Source of the DNA: Chloroflexi bacterium HGW-Chloroflexi-6
GTDB lineage: Bacteria > Chloroflexota > Anaerolineae > Anaerolineales > Villigracilaceae
Assembly: GCA_002840685.1 (NCBI GenBank)
Contig: PHBU01000005.1
Span: 124,001-188,000 of the forward strand
Length of the DNA stretch: 64,000 nucleotides
Reading direction: 5' to 3'
The notes beneath the pieces are model-generated. The model saw only the letters and a list, made by a program, of their open reading frames with translations, searched no databases and was not told the origin of the DNA. The translations under genes and the position numbers were made by a program. This document shows positions 8,265-14,422 of the stretch, piece by piece. The number at the start of each line of letters is the position of its first letter. The first letter of the stretch is position 1.

Positions 8265-9494
8265 TCACTTGAACAACCCGAGCGGGCTGAAACCAGCTCC
8301 ATAGCCGGGGAAAATTGTCTCAAGGTTGGGATTTTTGAGCCGGTTGATGAGCAATTCGCCCAGCACCTGGCGGTAATCGGTTGTGACAGCCAGGTCGGCG
8401 CGGTCGTAAAGCTGTTCGTTGGCAAGGCCCGGCCAGGAGCCATGTACCTGTCCGCCGTTGATGCCGCCGCCCAGGGCCAGCATGACCGAACCGTAACCAT
8501 GATCGGTGCCGTTGCTGTCGTTTTGGGTCAGCCGCCGTCCGAATTCGCTCAGCACAACCACCGAGAGCTTATCGGTGTAACCGCTGTCGAGATCGCGATA
8601 AAAATTGGCAAGGTTCTGGCCGAGGCTTTCAAGCAATCCGCCCATGTAGCCGCCTTCATCATAATTTTGATCTTCATGCGTATCCCAGCCGCCAAAGTCG
8701 ACAGTGGCGACACGCAGCCCGGCCTGCATTTTGATCAGTTGGGCAACGGTTTTTAGCTGGGTGCCGAGTTCATCTTCCCGATAGCTGGCTCCGTTTTGCG
8801 GATTGTATTCCTGCTCATTGAGCGGGGCAATCGCGGCAGTTGCATCCAGGGTGCGCAGGCCGCTCTGGTGGAGCAACGAATCGCCGCGATAGAGCTTGCG
8901 CAGCGCGGATTGCTGCTCGCTAAGCAAACCGTTATCCCATTGCGATAAGTCTCCGGGGCTGGACATGCTGACGGTGGCGGTCGTTCCGAGCAGCGCAGTC
9001 GGCTGGGAAGGGGCGGCAACCGCCGGGAGCAGCCCGCTCGAGCCGCCGGGGGCCGTTTGCAGGTGACGGGTGATCCAGCCGGAGGTGGTCGCCTTGCTGC
9101 CAGGCGTGCCGAGCTCGATGAATTCCATCGCGTCGAAATGGCTGCGAGTGTCATAATTCAGCCCGACAGCGTGGACAATGCCCATTTTCCCATCCTGATA
9201 CAGTTCGTGCAGGGGCGAAAGCGCCGGGTGCAGGCCAAACGCATCGTTGAGATTGATCAGCTTGCGGTCGGCAATTTTGACGCTCGGGCGGGCTTTTTCG
9301 TACCAGCCGCGGTCGTCGCCCATCAGCGGCGGGACAACGTTCAACGCATCCCAACCGCCGCGCAGGAAAACAACCACCAGCGTATCGGCCGGGTCGTCTG
9401 GGGCAGCGTAAGCGATATTGGTCAGGCGCGCGCCAGCCAGGGCGGCGATGGCATAGGAACAGCCTTGCAGGAATTCTCGACGGGTAAGTTTCAT
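8265..9494 (-). CDS. DUF1501 family Tat-exported protein
   Basis: A 409-residue DUF1501 protein (sulfatase/alkaline-phosphatase-like fold). A twin-arginine signal opens the protein (TRREFLQG followed by a hydrophobic run to about 28), so it is exported folded. Recognisable DUF1501 segments are VVVFLRGGWDALNVV near 39-53, GLHPALSPLHELYQDGKMGIVHAVG near 91-115, VATVDFGGWDTHEDQ near 261, and VVVLSEFGRRLTQNDSNGTDHG near 316. The catalytic role of the family is not established. It lies directly downstream of a DUF1800 gene, the usual partner. The start is preceded by AGGAT. Confidence 0.9.
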   Translation of the reverse strand: MKLTRREFLQGCSYAIAALAGARLTNIAYAAPDDPADTLVVVFLRGGWDALNVVPPLMGDDRGWYEKARPSVKIADRKLINLNDAFGLHPALSPLHELYQDGKMGIVHAVGLNYDTRSHFDAMEFIELGTPGSKATTSGWITRHLQTAPGGSSGLLPAVAAPSQPTALLGTTATVSMSSPGDLSQWDNGLLSEQQSALRKLYRGDSLLHQSGLRTLDATAAIAPLNEQEYNPQNGASYREDELGTQLKTVAQLIKMQAGLRVATVDFGGWDTHEDQNYDEGGYMGGLLESLGQNLANFYRDLDSGYTDKLSVVVLSEFGRRLTQNDSNGTDHGYGSVMLALGGGINGGQVHGSWPGLANEQLYDRADLAVTTDYRQVLGELLINRLKNPNLETIFPGYGAGFSPLGLFK

Positions 9495-9505
9495 GGGTTA
9501 TCCTG

Positions 9506-9534
9506 GTAGGGGCGCAGCAATGCTGCGCCCCTAC
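9506..9534. repeat. Dispersed palindromic repeat, family A copy 1
   Basis: Perfect 29-nt palindrome: 14-nt arms GTAGGGGCGCAGCA and TGCTGCGCCCCTAC around one central base. It lies in the 44-bp gap between the DUF1800 and DUF1501 genes. Near-identical copies occur at 46095-46123 and 49788-49816. Confidence 0.9.
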
Positions 9535-9538
9535 ATTT

Positions 9539-11275
9539 TTATCGTAATCGCATCTCTGGCGACATGAGCGCCAGTTCGACCATGCCCGGCAAACGCCAGT
9601 TAAGATGATCGTCAGAAAGCTCTTCTTCGGCGCTGGCGCTTTCGCGCAGGAAATCGACCAGTGCCTGGCGTGACTCGCCTGAAAGCGGGCGGCCAAAGAT
9701 ACGTTGAATCCAATAATCAGCTATTGCCGCGGCGGAGCGCAGATCGGCGGGGGTTTCAGCGCGCACATCCACATGGATGGTTTTTTCAGGATGGTCGTCG
9801 TCGGCCAGCCAATTTTCGGTGATGCCGGTAATAAAGTTCCAGCCGTAAAGGGTGGCCATGGTATTCGCCCAGGCTTCGGCAGTATCCGGGTAGCCATCCG
9901 GCGGATGATGGCCGAAAATCGGCTGCCCCATCATCTCGTAGGTCCAGCGCGCGCCGCCTGGCAGGCGGATGAAATCGGCATTGAGGGCGCGCAAAACATT
10001 GGCCGCAAATTCGAAGGGGCGCTTGAGTTTGCCGCCCCAGGTTGCGCGGAACTCGTCCGAGAGCAAAATGGCGCGGTAGACCTGGCGCAGCTGGTCGGGG
10101 GCGTCTTTGGCATCTAAAAAAGTTTGCGCCGCAGTCCGGACAATGCTTTCGGGCGGGTTATCGCTGACGAAACGGCGGCACAGCTTGCGGGAAATATAGG
10201 TCGCCGTGCCAGGGTGGGCCGAGAGCATATCGAGCACATCGCGGCCATCCTTGAGATCCGGCTGGTCGGCGGGGATATATCGCCCCAAAATAATTTTATT
10301 AAAACGGTCGTGCCAGGGGCGGTAATACAGGAATGAGCCGGTTTTGTCGACATCATCTTCACCATCCCAGATGTCATCATCGACGCGCCAGCCGGTGAAA
10401 CAGCGCGCAGCTTCGTAAACATCGTTATCGACATAGCCGATTGCCAGCCCGCCGGCATCCTTTTCGACGCCGATCGGGTCGCGCACGCCCAGGTAATTTT
10501 CCGCGCCCAGGGTGTGCAGTTCAAACAGTTCACGGGCAAAATTCTCATTCGGCCCGGCATCAGAGTTGCTGCGGTTGTTCAGGTAAAAAAGCATCGAGGG
10601 GTGGCTGGCCATGGCTTCGAGCATCTGGCGAAAATTGCCAAAGATGTTGGCGCGGATGACATCCCGATCATACGAGGCGAAAGCAGGCGTTACATCCTCG
10701 TCCCAGCCGTAAACGTTGAAATGGTTGTGCCAGAAATCGGCCAAAAGCTCCTGAAGTTGTTTACGGCTGTAGACGGCGCGCAAAAAAGTAGCTTCGACCA
10801 GTTCATCGCTCGGCAAGACGAACCACTGCCAGTGCCTGTCATCGTTATCATCATAGGGGTTGTTGACGATGTGATCGTAAACTAGCTCGGCCAGGGATTT
10901 ATGCAGGGTTTCGAATTTGGCCTGCTGGTAACGCGACTCGAATTCGACATCCTCCAGCAAATCGGGCTGGAGCTGCGCTTCCACCCAGGCTTGCAGGCGC
11001 GCTTCGTCGGTCTCCCCCAGGCTGATAAATTCTTCGCGTTCCCCGGCGCGGGCGCCAAAAGCCAACCGCCCGAAGACAATGGTTGCCAGGTCTGGCAGTT
11101 CTTCGGGCGGGACGGGCGCGACCGGCGTTGGCGGCGGGTAGGTTGGGACGCTGGTCGGGTTGGCAACGGCGCTCGGCGCAGCGCTCTGCTGCGCAGGCGC
11201 GCAGGCCGCCAGGGCGGTGGAGGCTGCCGTCAGGCTGGCAAGTTTGAGAAAATCACGGCGGGAGAGTGATGACAT
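9539..11275 (-). CDS. DUF1800 family Tat lipoprotein
   Basis: A 578-residue DUF1800 protein. The N-terminus carries a twin-arginine motif (SRRDFLKL at 5-12) and a lipobox (LAAC, lipidated Cys about residue 24), followed by a Pro/Thr-rich linker, so it is probably a Tat-exported lipoprotein. Family-typical segments include RLAFGARAGEREEFISLGE near 69-87, LLADFWHNHFNVYG near 181, NFARELFELHTLG near 243 and AYISRKLCRRFVSDNPP-like sequence near 360. Function is unknown in the family; it is nearly always beside a DUF1501 gene, as here, and the two are presumed to act together. SD AAGGA precedes the ATG. Confidence 0.9.
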   Translation of the reverse strand: MSSLSRRDFLKLASLTAASTALAACAPAQQSAAPSAVANPTSVPTYPPPTPVAPVPPEELPDLATIVFGRLAFGARAGEREEFISLGETDEARLQAWVEAQLQPDLLEDVEFESRYQQAKFETLHKSLAELVYDHIVNNPYDDNDDRHWQWFVLPSDELVEATFLRAVYSRKQLQELLADFWHNHFNVYGWDEDVTPAFASYDRDVIRANIFGNFRQMLEAMASHPSMLFYLNNRSNSDAGPNENFARELFELHTLGAENYLGVRDPIGVEKDAGGLAIGYVDNDVYEAARCFTGWRVDDDIWDGEDDVDKTGSFLYYRPWHDRFNKIILGRYIPADQPDLKDGRDVLDMLSAHPGTATYISRKLCRRFVSDNPPESIVRTAAQTFLDAKDAPDQLRQVYRAILLSDEFRATWGGKLKRPFEFAANVLRALNADFIRLPGGARWTYEMMGQPIFGHHPPDGYPDTAEAWANTMATLYGWNFITGITENWLADDDHPEKTIHVDVRAETPADLRSAAAIADYWIQRIFGRPLSGESRQALVDFLRESASAEEELSDDHLNWRLPGMVELALMSPEMRLR

Positions 11276-11341
11276 AGGCGCATCCTTTAGAGAATAATCT
11301 TACCGGATTTACCTGAATAAAGCATCACCCAAAGGTATGGG

Positions 11342-11383
11342 GAAACAAAATGCAGAGAACCTCACAATCTTGTTCTCTGCATT
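11342..11383 (-). terminator. Terminator of the purine operon
   Basis: Perfect 12-bp stem AATGCAGAGAAC (11349-11360) and its complement (11372-11383), 11-nt loop, followed on the minus strand by TTGTTTCC. It lies 25 bp after the purE stop. Confidence 0.85.
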
Positions 11384-11407
11384 CCTGGCTGTGAGCGTTT
11401 GAATTTT

Positions 11408-11899
11408 CTAACCTTCGCGTGGGTCGGGATGCTCCAAAACAGCTTCTGTTTGCTTCGCGCGGTATTCGATGATCGCGTTTCGAAATTCAGGGTGGGCATT
11501 CGCCACAATCGAAGCCGCCAGCAGGGCGGCATTGACCGCTCCCGCGCGGCCGATGGCCAGCGTCCCAACCGGGATCCCGGCGGGCATTTGCACGATTGAA
11601 AGCAGGGAATCCAAACCGTTGAGCGCCTTCGATTGAACCGGCACGCCCAGCACCGGCAGGTGGGTCTTGGCGGCGGCCATGCCCGGCAAGTGGGCTGCCC
11701 CGCCCGCCCCGGCGATGATGACTTCAATGCCGCGTTCGGCCGCACCAGCGGCATATTCAAAGAGCAGGTCGGGCGTGCGATGGGCTGAGACAACCTTGAC
11801 TTCGTAGGGAATGCCCAGCCCGTCGAGTGTCTGGCTGGCGTGCTGCATGGTTTCCCAGTCCGATTTGCTGCCCATAATGATTCCAATCAAAGGATTCAT
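11408..11899 (-). CDS. purE: N5-carboxyaminoimidazole ribonucleotide mutase
   Basis: PurE class I, 163 residues, a cytosolic octameric enzyme that moves the carboxylate of N5-CAIR to give CAIR in purine synthesis. The phosphate-binding [13 protein letters not shown] at 6-18 and VVSAHRTPD near 36-44 are diagnostic, as are [11 protein letters not shown] near 68 and the [22 protein letters not shown] stretch near 88-109. No purK gene is seen in the window. The ATG overlaps the stop of the upstream nuclease-like gene (ATGA), so both are translated from one message. It is the last gene of the pur operon. Confidence 0.96.
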   Translation of the reverse strand: MNPLIGIIMGSKSDWETMQHASQTLDGLGIPYEVKVVSAHRTPDLLFEYAAGAAERGIEVIIAGAGGAAHLPGMAAAKTHLPVLGVPVQSKALNGLDSLLSIVQMPAGIPVGTLAIGRAGAVNAALLAASIVANAHPEFRNAIIEYRAKQTEAVLEHPDPREG

Positions 11900-12504
11900 G
11901 CATCAACCTCTCTGTTTTTTGCCAGATTTTCCATCACTTGCTTAAGTTCATCGTATCTGACCGGTGACGCGAGTTCCTGGAGCGATTTTAATGAGATCGA
12001 TTTCTGACCACTCTTTCGCTCGTTGAGAATGCTGGTTGATAAGACATAAAATTCCCATTGGCCAAGATTCAAAGGTTCAAGTGTAATCTTATCTTTATGA
12101 AAAAGTAACGCAAAAATATAAATATCTGCCTGGCGTTTCACTTCTGAACTTAACCTGTTTGTTTCAGCTTCCCATTTCCGTGTTTTTGAAATACTAAAAT
12201 TTATATCAGAAAGTTTTCTCTGGGACCAACCTTGAAGATATGCTGCTGATTTCACTTCGATTCTCAGATCGGCAGCATACTCAAGATCGTAAGCCCGCCA
12301 TTCATCACGCACATTCATTGCTATACCGAGCGCCTGAGCAACCAGAAATTCCGCCAGGCGTCCCCGAGTAGCGTTGCTTACCAAATCGGATGCAGACCAT
12401 TGCCAAAACGAAAGCACATCAAAACCAATTGGCTCGCCATTTATATGGAATTTTTCATCACCAATCTTGCGTGTTGGCAAAAGAATTCCAAGATCGTCTG
12501 CCAT
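11896..12504 (-). CDS. Predicted PD-(D/E)XK nuclease-fold protein inside the pur operon
   Basis: A 202-residue protein of no named family that I recognise. The central part reads like a restriction-endonuclease fold core: [14 protein letters not shown] (conserved Glu on the first helix) at about 47-60, then EWRAYDLEY and a strand [16 protein letters not shown] with the E-x-K pair, giving the D...ExK signature. A strand-rich half follows ([32 protein letters not shown]). It sits between purC and purE, overlaps the purE start by 4 bp and ends up co-translated with it. It is visibly more A+T-rich than its pur neighbours, which suggests acquisition by transfer. DNA or RNA cleavage is inferred, not shown. 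Confidence 0.6.
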   Translation of the reverse strand: MADDLGILLPTRKIGDEKFHINGEPIGFDVLSFWQWSASDLVSNATRGRLAEFLVAQALGIAMNVRDEWRAYDLEYAADLRIEVKSAAYLQGWSQRKLSDINFSISKTRKWEAETNRLSSEVKRQADIYIFALLFHKDKITLEPLNLGQWEFYVLSTSILNERKSGQKSISLKSLQELASPVRYDELKQVMENLAKNREVDA

Positions 12505-12534
12505 ATTTCGTATTTCTCCATTACAAAGATTTTT

Positions 12535-13509
12535 CTAATCGCTAATTCTGGCTTTCTTCAAATTCTCCAGCAATCGCTCGTTGACCGGGTACGCTCCCGG
12601 CACAAATTCCTGCCCGGTCAGCATCTCATAGATCGTGATGTAGCGCTCGGAGGCGGCCGCCCACAATTCAGCGGGCATCGGCGGGATTTGGCCGTCGCCA
12701 CGGTAGCCCTGGTCAGCGTAGGCAATGCGCACAAATTCCTTGTCAAAGTTCTCCGGTTCCTGTCCGGCGGCCAGGTGGGCCTGGTAGGTATCCGCCTTCC
12801 AGAAACGGGATGAGTCGGGGGTATGGACTTCATCGATCAGCAAAATGCGGCCATCCGGGGCGCGGCCAAACTCGTATTTGGTGTCGACCAGCACCAGCCC
12901 CGATCTTTGGGCCAGTTCCTGTCCGCGTTTGAAGATCGCCAGCGCGGCAGCCTGGACCTGCTCCCAGGTGTCAGTGTCGAGAATACCCTGCGAGACCACC
13001 TCCGCGCAGGTCAGGCGCTCGTCGTGGCCGGTTGCGCCGCCCTTGGTGGTCGGCGTGATGATCGGCTCGGGCAGGGCCTGATTCTTCTTCAACCCATTGG
13101 GGAAGTTGTAGCCGTAAATCTCGCGCTCACCCAGGTTGTAGCGATACCAGAGCGCTGTGGTCGTCACCCCGGAGATGTATCCGCGCACAACCACCTCCAC
13201 CAGCAGCGGCTCGACCTCGGTCACGACGGCTGCGTTGGGATCAGGAATGGAAATGATATGGTTCGGGATGATGTCACGGGTCTGCTCGAACCACCAGGCC
13301 GAGAGTTGGTTCAGCACCTGACCTTTGTAGGGGACCGTGGCAAGGATGCGGTCAAAGGCTGAAAGGCGGTCAGTGGTAACGATCAGGCGTTTGCCATCTG
13401 TGAGCGGATACCACTCACGGACTTTGCCAACGATTTTTCCAGGTAAGGCCAAGTTCGTTTCACCAAAGGCATGGGGCAGCAATTCGAGCAATTTTTCATG
13501 TGAAATCAT
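12535..13509 (-). CDS. purC: Phosphoribosylaminoimidazole-succinocarboxamide synthase
   Basis: SAICAR synthetase, 324 residues, joining aspartate to CAIR with ATP. Visible landmarks are GKVREWYPLTDGKRLIVTTDRLSAFD near 25-50 (nucleotide-binding start), EPLLVEVVVRGYISG near 97, ITPTTKGGATGHDE near 144, VDTKYEFGRAPDGRILLIDEVHTPDSSRFW near 200-230. It is the longer, yeast-like form of the enzyme. The ATG at 13509 has GGAG 5 nt upstream; a longer reading from 13575 would translate the A+T-rich repeat upstream and is rejected. It lies between purQ and the nuclease-like gene in the pur operon. Confidence 0.95.
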   Translation of the reverse strand: MISHEKLLELLPHAFGETNLALPGKIVGKVREWYPLTDGKRLIVTTDRLSAFDRILATVPYKGQVLNQLSAWWFEQTRDIIPNHIISIPDPNAAVVTEVEPLLVEVVVRGYISGVTTTALWYRYNLGEREIYGYNFPNGLKKNQALPEPIITPTTKGGATGHDERLTCAEVVSQGILDTDTWEQVQAAALAIFKRGQELAQRSGLVLVDTKYEFGRAPDGRILLIDEVHTPDSSRFWKADTYQAHLAAGQEPENFDKEFVRIAYADQGYRGDGQIPPMPAELWAAASERYITIYEMLTGQEFVPGAYPVNERLLENLKKARISD

Positions 13510-13525
13510 AGAATCTCCAAAAAAA

Positions 13526-13594
13526 GTTGAATGTTTAATGTTGAAAGTTACAAAAACGGCGCACACGTTCAACATTCAACGTTCAACATTAAAC
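13526..13594. repeat. Interleaved inverted repeats between purQ and purC
   Basis: Heptad-like GTT(G/T)AATGTT units on the left (13526-13545) recur as complements on the right (13566-13594). GTTTAATGTTGAA (13533-13545) pairs perfectly with 13582-13594, and GTTGAATGTT (13526-13535) with 13571-13580; the order is left1-left2-right1-right2. The right arm contains the stop codon of purQ. Confidence 0.75.
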
Positions 13595-14386
13595 CCGCGC
13601 AGCGTATTTCACACCATTCTCAAACAAGGGCAGCCCGCTCTGGCCGTTGATTCCGCGCGTGTGAAGCGGATGCTGATAAGGATGAATGTGATTCTCCGGA
13701 TGCGGCATCAGCCCGAGCACGTTGCCGGCCGGGTTGCAGATGCCGGCAATATCGAGCTGCGAGCCATTGGGGTTGGCGGGGTATTCGCCATTGGCGGGAA
13801 TGCCGTCAGGCAGGGTATAGGTCAGGGCGATCTGGTCGGCAGCGACAAAGGACGAAAGGGGAAAGAGGCTGGTCACCTGAAAGTTGCCTTCGCCGTGGGC
13901 GATCGGGCAGGTAATGCTATCGATCAAGCCTTGGGTCCAGATACATTTTTGCGAAATGGGGGCCAAATTCACCCAGCGGCACTCAAAATGACCTTGTTCA
14001 TTGAAAGTCAACGTTGCCCCCGATTCATTCTTTCCACTTTCATCTTTCTTTTCATTGCCAAATGGAAGCACACCCGATTTAACCAACGCCTGGAAGCCGT
14101 TGCAAATGCCGATGACCGGTTTGCCTGCGGCAACAAAGGCGGAGATCTGTTCGGTAAAGTAGGAGTTCAGGTCGAGAGCGAGCAATTTGCCCGCACCGAG
14201 CGCATCTGCGTAGGAGAAGCCGCCCGGTACAACGAGCATCTGATAGTCGGAAAAATGCTTTTTACCGGAGCGCAATTCATTGAGCGGGGCAAAAACCGGT
14301 TCGGCGCCCGCCAGGGTCAGGGCTTCGGCAACGTCGAGGTCACGGTTGGTTCCGCGGGCTTGCAAGATCAGGGCGATGGGTTTCAT
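13589..14386 (-). CDS. purQ: Phosphoribosylformylglycinamidine synthase, glutaminase subunit
   Basis: PurQ, 265 residues, class I glutamine amidotransferase that feeds ammonia to PurL. The oxyanion strand LVVPGGFSYADALGAG lies near 51-66 and the nucleophile is in GICNGFQAL (Cys about 96). The C-terminal GLMPHPENH carries the catalytic His/Glu. A charged run NEKKDESGKNESGA at about 109-122 interrupts the fold where homologues usually have only a short turn; its DNA is purine-rich and looks like an inserted low-complexity stretch. The stop codon lies inside a palindromic repeat. It is separated from purL by 21 bp. Confidence 0.95.
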   Translation of the reverse strand: MKPIALILQARGTNRDLDVAEALTLAGAEPVFAPLNELRSGKKHFSDYQMLVVPGGFSYADALGAGKLLALDLNSYFTEQISAFVAAGKPVIGICNGFQALVKSGVLPFGNEKKDESGKNESGATLTFNEQGHFECRWVNLAPISQKCIWTQGLIDSITCPIAHGEGNFQVTSLFPLSSFVAADQIALTYTLPDGIPANGEYPANPNGSQLDIAGICNPAGNVLGLMPHPENHIHPYQHPLHTRGINGQSGLPLFENGVKYAARV

Positions 14387-14400
14387 AAGTTATTCTCTTA

Positions 14401-14422
14401 TCCAAAGTCAGGAGACTTTGGA
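14401..14422. repeat. Dispersed palindrome, family B copy 1, containing the purL stop codon
   Basis: Arms TCCAAAGTC (14401-14409) and GACTTTGGA (14414-14422). On the minus strand the element encodes the last residues of PurL and its TGA. A 20/22 match lies at 52288-52309. Confidence 0.75.

Noticed and set aside
12510..13575. Longer purC from an upstream ATG at 13575
   Set aside because: The extra 22 residues translate the A+T-rich repeat; the ATG at 13509 has a good ribosome site and matches the family start.
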